The position numbers were made by a program, and so were the translations under genes. Source: Nitrospirota bacterium (lineage in GTDB: Bacteria; Nitrospirota; Thermodesulfovibrionia; UBA6902). From it: a stretch of 39,004 bases of DNA. The stretch is taken from the NCBI GenBank assembly GCA_016208905.1, contig JACQXG010000044.1:1-39004 (forward strand). The letters are read 5' to 3'. Positions 7,658 to 15,927 of the stretch are shown piece by piece. The notes beneath the pieces were generated by a model. It ran no database searches and was not told the DNA's origin. It saw only the letters and a list, made by a program, of their open reading frames with translations. Every line of letters begins with the position of its first letter. The first letter of the stretch is position 1.

Positions 7658-7695
7658 GAATGTCTGAGTTATTACTGAGAATGAAAGGGGTATAA
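7588..7695 (+). pseudogene. Truncated four-helix-bundle-like ORF in the MITE
   Basis: The 35-codon frame starts MRDHTKLKAAVLTD after a G-rich ribosome site, then runs through the right inverted repeat (YSLNHLSSYR) and out into the flank, ending ten bases before coaD. Only the first nine or so residues look like the four-helix-bundle family; the rest of the roughly 120-residue protein is absent. It could still be translated and couple to coaD, but no function is claimed. Confidence 0.4.
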
Positions 7696-7704
7696 TAAGC
7701 CATA

Positions 7705-8202
7705 ATGAAAAAGTCGCAGAATAAACTCGCCATATATCCAGGCACATTCGATCCTATTACCAACGGGCATATTGACCTGGTCAAAAGGACCCTCAAAATA
7801 TTTGACGAAATAATAATCGCCGTTGCCCCGAGTCAGAAGAAACAGCCGTTATTTACAGTAGATGAAAGGATTGCATTAATTAATCAATCTATAAAAAATC
7901 TCCGTGGAGCCAGGACAGACGCCTTTAACAAGCTTCTTGTTGAGTATGTAATAAGCAACAAAGGTATTGCGATCATCAGAGGGCTCCGGGCAGTCTCGGA
8001 TTTTGAATATGAACTTCAGATGGCCCTGATGAACAGGCGTCTTGATTCAAACATTGAAACAGTCTTTATGATGCCGAGTGAAGAGTATACATTCCTTTCA
8101 TCAACGGTAGTCAAAGAAGTTGTCTCCTTCGGGGGGTCTGTTAAAGGGCTTGTGCCGGAAGCAGTTGAAAAGGCCCTCAATAATAAATTTAAAAATAAAT
8201 GA
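7705..8202 (+). CDS. coaD: Phosphopantetheine adenylyltransferase
   Basis: The 165-residue protein is of normal length for CoaD and shows the nucleotidyltransferase signature YPGTFDPITNGHIDL (T19-x-G-H22), IIRGLRAVSDFEYELQMALMNR, and the end motif FLSSTVVKEV. It transfers AMP from ATP to 4'-phosphopantetheine, the fourth step of coenzyme A synthesis, in the cytoplasm. A weak AAAGGGG lies about 13 bases before ATG 7705; this leader belongs to DNA next to the inserted element, so the element may have changed coaD expression. An EamA transporter gene follows after 13 bp and is probably co-transcribed. Confidence 0.96.
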   Translation: MKKSQNKLAIYPGTFDPITNGHIDLVKRTLKIFDEIIIAVAPSQKKQPLFTVDERIALINQSIKNLRGARTDAFNKLLVEYVISNKGIAIIRGLRAVSDFEYELQMALMNRRLDSNIETVFMMPSEEYTFLSSTVVKEVVSFGGSVKGLVPEAVEKALNNKFKNK

Positions 8203-8215
8203 AGACTAGCGGGCA

Positions 8216-9079
8216 ATGGGTCATTTAAAAATCATCGCCGCTATTCTTATCTGGAGCTCTCTCGGTATATTTGTGAGAAGGATAGGTCTGCCGAATGCCG
8301 CTATTGTCTTTTATTCGGCGGCAATTGCCGGGCTGTTTCAATTCGCGCTCCTGGCATTAACGGGAGGCATGAAAAAAGAACTCAACGCTTCAAGTCAAAC
8401 AAACAATATATTGCTATTCATCGGCATTCCCGCCATCTCCCTCGCAAACGTGCTCCTTTTTTATTTTGCCTTCACGCATACGACAATAGCCAATGCCGTG
8501 CTCTCACACTATACAGCGCCTATATTCGTAGCAGTAATGGCCCCACTTTTTTTGAAGGAAAGGAGCCATAAAACCATATGGATTGCCATCCTGCTTTCCT
8601 CTGCCGGGATGTGGCTCATGCTATGGATGCCGTCATCGAGCGGGGTAATGCCCATGAGCGTAAACGAGCGTAATGGTATTATCGCAGGGGCCTCCTCCGG
8701 TTTTGCATACGCGCTGATCATATTGACATTGCGGACCCTGGCCTCCCGGTATTCGCCGCTTTTCATTATTTGCATACAAAACTGCATAATGTCCCTTATA
8801 TTGTTGCCGTTTATGCTCGTCATAAACTTCCCCATGCAGTCCCTGCCATACCTTATTACGATGGGGATGGTCCACTCCACTATCGCCCCCCTTCTCTACG
8901 TCCAGGGGTTCAGGAGCGTGAAGGCAAATGAGGCGGCAATACTGGGATACTTCGAGCCTGTCGGAGCAACTCTATTGGCGCTTGTCTTTTTACATGAGAG
9001 CCCGGGTTTGATATCATTACTCGGCGGGGCATTGATTCTGTTTTCAGGGTATATGATTTTAAAGGCCGGAACAAATTAA
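8216..9079 (+). CDS. EamA/DMT superfamily inner-membrane transporter
   Basis: The 287-residue protein is almost entirely hydrophobic and fits two five-helix EamA repeats: the first from residue 1 (IIAAILIWSSLGIFVRRIG) to about 140, the second from about 148 (GIIAGASSGFAYALIILTLR) to the end, with the conserved YFEPVGATLLALVFLHE near the last helices. Members export amino acids, metabolites or other small molecules; the substrate cannot be read from sequence. It follows coaD by 13 bp. The residue pair EP in the ninth helix is typical of the family. Confidence 0.9.
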   Translation: MGHLKIIAAILIWSSLGIFVRRIGLPNAAIVFYSAAIAGLFQFALLALTGGMKKELNASSQTNNILLFIGIPAISLANVLLFYFAFTHTTIANAVLSHYTAPIFVAVMAPLFLKERSHKTIWIAILLSSAGMWLMLWMPSSSGVMPMSVNERNGIIAGASSGFAYALIILTLRTLASRYSPLFIICIQNCIMSLILLPFMLVINFPMQSLPYLITMGMVHSTIAPLLYVQGFRSVKANEAAILGYFEPVGATLLALVFLHESPGLISLLGGALILFSGYMILKAGTN

Positions 9080-9145
9080 AACCGTCACAATATTCCCGTA
9101 TAATATCTTTATTTAATTTTTAATATTGTAAAATAATAAATTCAT

Positions 9146-9598
9146 ATGAGGTTAAATAAAGACACTAAAGAAAAAATATACAATCACGCGTTACAAGAGT
9201 ACCCTGATGAGTGCTGCGGTATTGTAACGGGCGATAGCGATAAACAGAGGGTCCATCTTTGCGAAAATATTCAAAACAAACTTCATACAGAAGACCCGGA
9301 AAGATATCAGAGAGATGCCCGCACAGCTTATTTTATTGAAAGACGCCGGTTTGATGACATCCTGTCTTATGCAAAAGAAAATGGCGAAGAGATCATAGCT
9401 TTTTATCATTCACATCCTGAACATGAGGCATACTTTTCAGAAGAAGATTTTGCAGCTCAAACCGTCTTTGGCGAACCTGAATTCCCCGATGCCTTACACG
9501 CAGTTGTTTCTGTAATGGACGGAAAAATTCATGCTATGAAGTGCTATAAATGGGACTGCAGCGCTCAGGTTTTTACAGCTGTTGAAAATTGCTTATAA
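9146..9598 (+). CDS. M67 family JAMM/MPN+ metallopeptidase
   Basis: The 150-residue protein has a complete JAMM zinc motif, H88-S-H90-x7-S98-x2-D101 (FYHSHPEHEAYFSEED), and the upstream catalytic glutamate E22 in DECCGIV. Bacterial M67 enzymes of this size cleave isopeptide or C-terminal bonds, often trimming ThiS/MoaD-type sulfur carriers or ubiquitin-like proteins. No such carrier gene is adjacent, so the substrate is unknown. ATG 9146 lacks a clear ribosome site; a TATAAT at 9099-9104 could be its -10 box. Confidence 0.9.
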   Translation: MRLNKDTKEKIYNHALQEYPDECCGIVTGDSDKQRVHLCENIQNKLHTEDPERYQRDARTAYFIERRRFDDILSYAKENGEEIIAFYHSHPEHEAYFSEEDFAAQTVFGEPEFPDALHAVVSVMDGKIHAMKCYKWDCSAQVFTAVENCL

Positions 9599-9660
9599 AC
9601 GCTTTTATCGTGATACAATTTAGATAAGAACTTACGTATTTAAAATTTTATCAGTAAACA

Positions 9661-9687
9661 CCGTTAGAAAACTAATTTCTCTAACGG
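9661..9687 (+). promoter_or_regulatory. Hairpin in leader of universal stress protein gene
   Basis: CCGTTAGA (9661-9668) and TCTAACGG (9680-9687) form a perfect 8-bp stem with an 11-base loop, ending four bases before the AAAGGGGGG ribosome site of the next gene. It could be an operator or an mRNA element that affects ribosome access; there is no T-run, so it is not a standard terminator. Confidence 0.5.
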
Positions 9688-9704
9688 AATAAAGGGGGGT
9701 TACG

Positions 9705-10592
9705 ATGAAAATACTATTAGCCACGGACGGCTCGGAATATTCCGAAAAAGCAGCAAAGTTTTTGGCAGGGTTTAATTTTTCCCCGTCTGATGAGATTAAT
9801 ATTTTGCATGCCATAAACTGGATTCCGGTTACTACTGAATGGGAAGCACTTTCCTACAATATCAATGAAATAAGAGACGAAGTCGTTCCGAAGATCCTTG
9901 CTTCAACAGCAGATATTCTAAAACCGGTTAAAGCAAAAATCAGCACCTCATTTAAAGAAGATTATCCCGACAAGGCTATAGTAGAAGCATCGGAAGAATC
10001 AGGAGTTGATCTTATTGTTATGGGGGCAAGGGGAATGAGAGGAATCGGATCTTATATTATTGGCAGTGTTACAAAACTCGTGGCGCTCAAATCATCAATG
10101 CCTGTCCTGATTGTCAGACCGCCTAAGAAGGAAATGACCGGCAAATTAAAGGTCCTATTTGCAACTGACGGCTCTGTTTATTCTGATGCTATAGGAAAAT
10201 TTTTGTTGTCAATGCCGTTCCCCGATAACACTGAATTAACCGTCCTGAATGTCATACCAACTGTTTTTGAAGATATCCCGGAAAGGTTCGCTATTGAAAT
10301 AAACGACAGGATTAAGAATATTGTGGCCGCTTCACGAGAGAAAGAATTGAAAGATTCGGAGGAGATAATTAAAAAGGCCCGTAATGACTTAAGCTGCAAA
10401 TTTGCCAAAATAGAGAAACTTACCAGATTCGGAGACCCTTCCGTGGAAATTCCTTCCGCAGCAGATGCTGCAAACGCGGATATAATTGCAGTCGGGACCA
10501 GCGGTATGAGAGGCATCAAGGGAATGCTCGGAAGTGTTTCAAGATACATAATTAATCATTCCGGATGTTCCGTTTTGATCGGGAAGAAGTAG
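9705..10592 (+). CDS. Universal stress protein with two UspA domains
   Basis: The 295-residue cytoplasmic protein is a tandem of two Usp domains (about 1-140 and 147-295). Each starts with a strand-loop ATDGS motif (residues 6-10 and about 153-157) and ends with an ATP-binding pattern G-x2-G-x9-G-S: GARGMRGIGSYIIGSV in the first and GTSGMRGIKGMLGSVS in the second. Both look competent for nucleotide binding. Tandem Usp proteins respond to starvation, oxygen or envelope stress in many anaerobes. The gene has a strong G-rich ribosome site and a hairpin just before it, and is directly followed by a DUF1284 gene starting at the base after its stop. Confidence 0.93.
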   Translation: MKILLATDGSEYSEKAAKFLAGFNFSPSDEINILHAINWIPVTTEWEALSYNINEIRDEVVPKILASTADILKPVKAKISTSFKEDYPDKAIVEASEESGVDLIVMGARGMRGIGSYIIGSVTKLVALKSSMPVLIVRPPKKEMTGKLKVLFATDGSVYSDAIGKFLLSMPFPDNTELTVLNVIPTVFEDIPERFAIEINDRIKNIVAASREKELKDSEEIIKKARNDLSCKFAKIEKLTRFGDPSVEIPSAADAANADIIAVGTSGMRGIKGMLGSVSRYIINHSGCSVLIGKK

Positions 10593-10997
10593 GTGCCGTC
10601 GCTAAGAGGACATCATCTTATTTGCCTTCATTTCTTTAACGGAGAAGGGCATGATCCGGATTTCATCAGGAATCTCGGAATGACCCTTAAAACAATTGAA
10701 AATACAGCTGTGAAAATCTGCTCCGGTGCAGATGACATATGTATGAAATGCCCCCATCTGATAAACAATGTCTGCAATTACAATAAGAACGCGGAAGACG
10801 AAATAAATAAAATGGACTGTAAGGCGCTGGATTTGTTAAACCTGTCTGCTGTCAGTGAAGTCAGTTGGACCAAGACCAGGGAAATGCTTCCCCGCATATT
10901 CACGCAGTGGTTCGAGTCATATTGTAACGATTGTGACTGGTTGAAGGTTTGTGAGAAAAACGGGTTCTTTCAGAGCCTGCTGCCTGATAAGCTTTAA
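10593..10997 (+). CDS. DUF1284 Cys-rich protein
   Basis: The 134-residue protein begins LRGHHLICLHFFNGEGHD, the signature of DUF1284. It has nine cysteines, with clusters C50-x2-C53-x7-C61 and C111-x2-C114-x5-C120 that could bind a metal or an iron-sulfur cluster; this binding is an inference. The GTG start follows the stop of the universal stress protein without any gap, so translation is probably coupled. The function of the family is not known; a redox or sensor role would suit the cysteine pattern. Confidence 0.82.
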   Translation: MPSLRGHHLICLHFFNGEGHDPDFIRNLGMTLKTIENTAVKICSGADDICMKCPHLINNVCNYNKNAEDEINKMDCKALDLLNLSAVSEVSWTKTREMLPRIFTQWFESYCNDCDWLKVCEKNGFFQSLLPDKL

Positions 10998-11045
10998 AGT
11001 CTTCCCGGGGATATAAGCTTATGGGAATTGCGACAGCAAAATAAT

Positions 11046-11261
11046 TTAATTCAGGACAATCACGTCCTGTGCCTGTGGGCCTTTGGGTCCTGTAATTATT
11101 GTAAACGTTACTTTATTTCCTTCTTCCAGATGGCATTCACTCTCTTCACAAATCACAGCGCTGTAGTGGACAAAAATCTCCCCTCCCTTATCGCGTTCAA
11201 TATAACCGTAGCCCTTTCCCTGGTCAAACCATTTGACAATTCCGGTTTCACTTTCCGTCAT
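11046..11261 (-). CDS. Cold-shock domain protein (CspA family)
   Basis: The 71-residue protein is a single cold-shock domain: TGIVKWFDQGKGYGYIE contains RNP1 (KGYGYIE, with Tyr in place of the usual Phe) and IFVHYSAV is RNP2. Such proteins bind single-stranded nucleic acid and melt RNA structure. ATG 11261 has GGAAG nine bases upstream. The upstream spacer is long (over 400 bp), in keeping with the long leaders often seen for csp genes, though no cold-box is recognised. Confidence 0.93.
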   Translation of the reverse strand: MTESETGIVKWFDQGKGYGYIERDKGGEIFVHYSAVICEESECHLEEGNKVTFTIITGPKGPQAQDVIVLN

Positions 11262-11664
11262 TATTAACGCACTTCCTTCTTTCTAAATGCAGGAGAGGAA
11301 TTAAAGCTTTCCGGGGCGGAATTACCATCTAATCTTATGGTTAGAGGAAGACACTCTATCCCATCCGTCTCTATAAAACCTCTGCTTCCTGTCCCCTGGT
11401 TCATGAGGATTAATCGCCGTGAAATATCCTTACAAAATCTAAACTCAATTTCCGAATGGGGATGCCGACTATTTTTCAGTATACTTTTTTATCATGGTGT
11501 GCTGCGATTGTCCAATATATAATTATTATAGAATTATTACGGAATCTGACCGGCTGTATTTTTTTAAAAAAAGTACATTTATATCAATGTCATTATCTGT
11601 GAAATCTGTGGGTGTAACTGTTGTCCTTAGGATGAATTCGGGAGGAAGATAGACAGCAGCTTTT
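11262..11664. other. Intergenic spacer between csp and acs
   Basis: About 400 bp without a supportable gene. It must hold the minus-strand promoter and leader of the csp gene. A perfect TTTTTTTAAAAAAA palindrome lies near 11559-11573. No tRNA, riboswitch or conserved ORF is recognised. Confidence 0.6.
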
Positions 11665-11695
11665 AGCAGGGGCGGATTTGATGACCGCCCCTGCT
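11665..11695 (-). terminator. Perfect GC-rich hairpin after acs
   Basis: AGCAGGGGCGG (11665-11675) and CCGCCCCTGCT (11685-11695) form an 11-bp perfect stem with a 9-base loop, starting eight bases after the acs stop codon. On the minus strand no U-run follows (AAAAGC), so it is either a U-tract-less terminator or a 3' mRNA-stabilising hairpin. Confidence 0.65.
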
Positions 11696-11702
11696 GATTC
11701 AT

Positions 11703-13679
11703 TTATAATCTCTCTTTAACCAGATTGTCTACAACCGAAGGATCGGCAAGGGTTGAGGTATCGCCTAAATCTTCGACATCTCCTTTAGCGATCTTCCTGA
11801 GTATCCTTCTCATGATCTTGCCGCTCCTGGTCTTCGGCAATCCAGGGGCAAACTGCAACTTGTCAGGCGATGCAATCGGGCCGATAACAGTTCGCACGTG
11901 ACCGACCAGTATCTTCTTGAGTTCATCAGAAGGATTTTGTCCGTCCTTCAAAGTTACATATACATAGATGCCTTCGCCTTTAATTGCGTGAGGAAATCCT
12001 ACAACAGCGGCCTCTGCTACTGCCTCGTGGCTGACAAGGGCTGATTCAACTTCGGCGGTTCCGAGCCTGTGCCCGGAGATATTGATAACGTCATCAATCC
12101 TTCCCATGAGCCAGTAATCGCCGTCTTTATCGATACGCGCTCCGTCACCTGTCAGATATTTACCTGCGAATCTTGCGAAATATACCTCTTTCACACGTTT
12201 TTGCTCAGGATCGCCGTAGGTCCCGCGTATCATTCCGGGCCATGGTTTATCAATTACAAGATAGCCGCCTTCGTCAACAGCCGCTTCAGAGCCGTCCTCT
12301 TTTAAAATCTTCGGCACTACGCCGGGGAACGGCCTGTTAGCGGAACCTGGCTTCAATGTCATTGCGCCAGGAAGCGCCGTCAGTAATATGCCTCCTGTCT
12401 CTGTCTGCCACCATGTGTCCACGATCGGGAGTTTTTCCTTCCCTACGTTGACGTGATACCACATCCAGGCCTCAGGATTTATAGGTTCTCCAACCGAGCC
12501 GAGGACACGGAGTGATGAAAGGTCATGCTTAAGCACATGGCTCTCGCCTTCTTTCATCAGGGCCCTGATCGCAGTAGGCGCTGTATAGAAAATATTGACT
12601 TTATGTTTATCGCAAATCTGCCAGAACCTTCCGGCGTCAGGATATGTCGGGATGCCTTCAAACATGAGGCTTGTTGCGCCGGCAGAGAGCGGGCCATATA
12701 CAATATAACTATGTCCCGTCACCCAGCCGATATCCGCGGTGCAGAAGTGGATGTCTTCATCATGGTAGTCGAATATCCATTTAAATGTAAGGTTGGCGAA
12801 AAGAAGATAACCTCCGGTCGTATGAAGAACGCCCTTTGGCTTCCCTGTTGAGCCGGAGGTATAAAGGATGAAAAGCGGGTCTTCCGCGTCCATCTGTTCA
12901 GGCTCGCAGTAGTTTGCGATATCAGGGGCATTCATCTCATCATGCCACCAGACGTCTCTCTTTGGCTCCAGGTCAATATTCTGGTCAGTCCTCTTGACAA
13001 CAATTACCTTCTCGACGGTCGGGCATTCTTGCATCGCGGTATCACAGTTGACCTTAAGGGGGACGAACCTTCCGCCTCTTACGCTCCTGTCGGCTGTGAT
13101 TACGAGTGATGCCTTACAGTCCTGCACCCTGTCCCTGAGGGCCGTTGCGCTGAATCCCCCGAAGACTATACTGTGGATTGCTCCGATCCTTGCGCAGGCA
13201 AGCATGGATATCGCAAGCTCCGGGATCATCGGGAGGTAGATTGTCACCCGGTCTCCTTTTTTCACGCCGTGCTTTTTCAGCACATTGGCGAACCTGTTTA
13301 CCTCGTAATAAAGCTGCTGATAAGTGTATGTCCTGTAAGTGCCGCTGTCGGCCTCCCAAATGAGGGCGGCCTTGTTTCTTGTTGAAGAAGTTATATATCT
13401 GTCAAGACAATTGTATGAAACGTTGAGTTTGCCGCCCTGGAACCATTTTATCTCCGGCTTCTCGAAATTGTATTCCAGCACCTTGTCCCACTTTTTATAC
13501 CAGGTCAGATGTTGCTCTGCCATATCAGCCCAGAACCCCTCAGGGTCTTCAACGGACCTCTTGTATATCGCTTCGTATTCCTCTATGCTCTTGATATGGG
13601 CCCTGCTGCTGAAATCCTTTGACGGCGGGAAGGTCCTTTCTTCCGTCATGAGGACTTCAATATTTTTGTCTTCTGCCAT
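11703..13679 (-). CDS. acs: Acetyl-CoA synthetase (AMP-forming)
   Basis: The protein (658 residues from ATG 13679) is a full-length AMP-forming acetyl-CoA synthetase that converts acetate, ATP and CoA to acetyl-CoA via acetyl-AMP. Visible motifs are the P-loop-like [11 protein letters not shown], the substrate-pocket [20 protein letters not shown], the hinge region YLTGDGA, and the C-terminal [15 protein letters not shown] with the lysine that is acetylated in the family. Two starts are equally well served: ATG 13694 and ATG 13679 each have an AGGAGG five bases upstream; the shorter form begins MAEDKN, as in many homologues. A TATAAT box sits just upstream. A strong hairpin follows the stop. 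Confidence 0.96.
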   Translation of the reverse strand: MAEDKNIEVLMTEERTFPPSKDFSSRAHIKSIEEYEAIYKRSVEDPEGFWADMAEQHLTWYKKWDKVLEYNFEKPEIKWFQGGKLNVSYNCLDRYITSSTRNKAALIWEADSGTYRTYTYQQLYYEVNRFANVLKKHGVKKGDRVTIYLPMIPELAISMLACARIGAIHSIVFGGFSATALRDRVQDCKASLVITADRSVRGGRFVPLKVNCDTAMQECPTVEKVIVVKRTDQNIDLEPKRDVWWHDEMNAPDIANYCEPEQMDAEDPLFILYTSGSTGKPKGVLHTTGGYLLFANLTFKWIFDYHDEDIHFCTADIGWVTGHSYIVYGPLSAGATSLMFEGIPTYPDAGRFWQICDKHKVNIFYTAPTAIRALMKEGESHVLKHDLSSLRVLGSVGEPINPEAWMWYHVNVGKEKLPIVDTWWQTETGGILLTALPGAMTLKPGSANRPFPGVVPKILKEDGSEAAVDEGGYLVIDKPWPGMIRGTYGDPEQKRVKEVYFARFAGKYLTGDGARIDKDGDYWLMGRIDDVINISGHRLGTAEVESALVSHEAVAEAAVVGFPHAIKGEGIYVYVTLKDGQNPSDELKKILVGHVRTVIGPIASPDKLQFAPGLPKTRSGKIMRRILRKIAKGDVEDLGDTSTLADPSVVDNLVKERL

Positions 13680-13850
13680 ACAAACCTCCTTCATGCATAC
13701 CTCCTTTTCATTATAAGGCGTGATGCATTGCTTATCGTATAACCTATGGAATAACTTTAGTCATATATAAAATATCATAAAAAAATAATTTGTTGCCGGT
13801 ATAAATCAACACCTCTATCGAGGCATTTCTTTTTATATCCGTTTGAGAGA

Positions 13851-15719
13851 TTACAATGAAACCTCCATAGCACTGAGCCTTTCTTCAAACTCCTGTGTCT
13901 TGCTGTCAAGCTCCGCGTGCAAGAGCTCCAACTCGGGGAACAGGGAATCAATCTTTGACTTTGCATCATGAAGGGCCTTTGACAAAGACTTGATGGCCTC
14001 GCCGTCGCCCTTTATGGAGGCCTCGAAAAGTTCTTTATTGTCCTGGTTGGTCTTTTCTTCAAGGCTTATGATCTCACCTTCGATCTCATCAATTCTCTTT
14101 TGAAGCGCCCCCAATGTCCTGGATTTTTCGTTGATCAATTCGGCCTTGATACGCCGGAAGAGTTTTTTATCCACCGGCCGGGCTGGTTGTGATGTCTCTT
14201 CTGTCTTGGTTTGGACCGGCACATTCTCACCTTTCCACCCGACGCGGTCCAGAAAGTCCTGATAGGCACCTTCAAAAAGTGTTACCTTCCCGTCATCGAA
14301 AACAATCAGCCGCGTTGCAAGCGTGTGGAGTATCATCTCGCTGTGTGTAACGATAATTACGGCGCCCCTGAATTCCTCAAGGGCCTCAACAAGAGATTCA
14401 GTCGACTCCATATCAAGGTGGTTGGTGGGCTCATCAAGCAGCAGCATATTGGCGGGGCTGACGAGCAGTTTACCGAGCAGGACGCGGCTCCTTTCACCAC
14501 CTGAAAGGACGCTGATCTTTTTCAGCGCCTGGTCTCCCGGGAACATCATGGCGCCGCATATTTTACGGGCTGCTCCCCGGTTATGTTCCGGGTGCACGTC
14601 CATGATTTCTTCTTCCACGGTTTTCTCAGGGCTAAGCCGGTTTATATTTGTCTGGCCGAAATATGCAAGCTTCAGGTCCCTGTGATAGTGTACTGTACCG
14701 CAAAGCGGGGTCAGCTCACCTGCGAGGAGGTTCAGAAGTGTGGTCTTTCCCTTGCCGTTTTTACCTATAATGGCTATGCGGTCATTTTTCCCGGCATAGA
14801 GGCTCAGCTTCTCAATTAACCTTGGTCCCCCCGCGTCAAATCCGAAAGACAGGTCTTGCACCTCCATGAGATGTTTGCCCGTAAAAGGAGCTGAGTTAAA
14901 AGTGAATTCAAGGTCTTTTATTTCGGTCAGTCTATCAAGACGTTCTTTTTTCTGAAGGGTCTTGATCCTTGACTGTACGGCCCTGGCCTTGGTCGCCTTG
15001 GACCTGAAGCGGTTTATGAACTGCTCGATCTCCTTCCTCTTCCTCTCGTCGTTGGTCCGCGTCTTTTCGTGTATTTCCTCTTCCAGCAGAAGCTGCTGAT
15101 ATACCTTTTCCGTGGGACCGGCCACCTTACGTATCTTACAGCGGTGTATTGCCATAGTATGTGTGGTAACGCTGTCCATAAAGCTGCGGTCATGAGTGAT
15201 GATAATGAGCTCCTTGTTCCAGCCGCGCAGGAATTGCGTGAGCCAGCGGAGAGAAACTATATCAAGGTAGTTCGTGGGTTCGTCAAGGAGCAGGATGTCA
15301 GGATCCGAGACGAGCACCTTGGCAAGGTTCAGCCGCACCTGATACCCGCCGGACAGTGCCGCAGGAGCGGAAATGAAATCGTCCGTGGAAAAACCGAGGC
15401 CCATGAGGATTGTCTCAGCTTTATATTTCTCGTCCGGGCCTTCTTCAGAAGTGGGGAGGCTGAGGCATGCCTCCTTCAATACCGTATCCTCAGTAAACCG
15501 GAGATGCTGGGAAAGGTGGCCTATTCTGTAATCATTGGGGATGCCGATGGTTCCGGAGTCAGGATGTTCCTGCCCAAGAATCATCCTGAAAAGCGTGGTC
15601 TTGCCGTGGCCGTTTCTTCCTATAAGACCCACACGTTCTCCTGGATTGACCGTAAAACCTGCCTTATCGAAGACAACCTGCTTCCCGTATGCCTTGTCTA
15701 AATTACTGACCTGAATCAT
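13851..15719 (-). CDS. ABC-F family ATPase (Uup/YheS-like)
   Basis: The 622-residue cytoplasmic protein has two ABC domains and no membrane segment. Domain 1 has Walker A GRNGHGKTT (residues 34-42), signature LSGGYQVRLNLA and Walker B ILLLDEPTNYLD; domain 2 has Walker A GKNGKGKTT, signature LSGGERSRVLLG and LLLDEPTNHLD. Between them is the charged P-site linker (RKRKEIEQFINRFRSKATKA), and the C-terminus (about 525-622) is a coiled coil, as in Uup. ABC-F proteins act on the ribosome in translation control or antibiotic protection. The gene lies downstream of nothing obvious; it reads toward acs on the same strand with a 150-bp gap between them, so independent transcription is possible. Confidence 0.92.
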   Translation of the reverse strand: MIQVSNLDKAYGKQVVFDKAGFTVNPGERVGLIGRNGHGKTTLFRMILGQEHPDSGTIGIPNDYRIGHLSQHLRFTEDTVLKEACLSLPTSEEGPDEKYKAETILMGLGFSTDDFISAPAALSGGYQVRLNLAKVLVSDPDILLLDEPTNYLDIVSLRWLTQFLRGWNKELIIITHDRSFMDSVTTHTMAIHRCKIRKVAGPTEKVYQQLLLEEEIHEKTRTNDERKRKEIEQFINRFRSKATKARAVQSRIKTLQKKERLDRLTEIKDLEFTFNSAPFTGKHLMEVQDLSFGFDAGGPRLIEKLSLYAGKNDRIAIIGKNGKGKTTLLNLLAGELTPLCGTVHYHRDLKLAYFGQTNINRLSPEKTVEEEIMDVHPEHNRGAARKICGAMMFPGDQALKKISVLSGGERSRVLLGKLLVSPANMLLLDEPTNHLDMESTESLVEALEEFRGAVIIVTHSEMILHTLATRLIVFDDGKVTLFEGAYQDFLDRVGWKGENVPVQTKTEETSQPARPVDKKLFRRIKAELINEKSRTLGALQKRIDEIEGEIISLEEKTNQDNKELFEASIKGDGEAIKSLSKALHDAKSKIDSLFPELELLHAELDSKTQEFEERLSAMEVSL

Positions 15720-15927
15720 GATTTTCTACAGATACTATTCTATGATTTAAGACCTGGTTAATTCAATTACTCCGGATAATCAATATTCAGTTTCTCTGTT
15801 TCTCATTATGATATTAGGAATGAAATAAACGGACATGCTAATATATTCAAATCACAGAGAGTTGTGAAAGTTAAAAACAGGAAGATTGTTGCCGAACCAC
15901 TAACCATCAAAAATAAAAGGATCAACT

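Noticed and set aside
11559-11573. Terminator at the T7A7 palindrome
   Set aside because: It has no GC stem and no gene ends nearby on either strand; it is a simple AT palindrome.
12525-12851. Long plus-strand frames opposite acs (also 13339-13716)
   Set aside because: They mirror the codon pattern of acs on the other strand and have no recognisable product.
15069-15701. A 210-codon plus-strand frame opposite the ABC-F gene
   Set aside because: Antisense shadow of a clearly conserved ABC ATPase; composition is explained by the coding strand.
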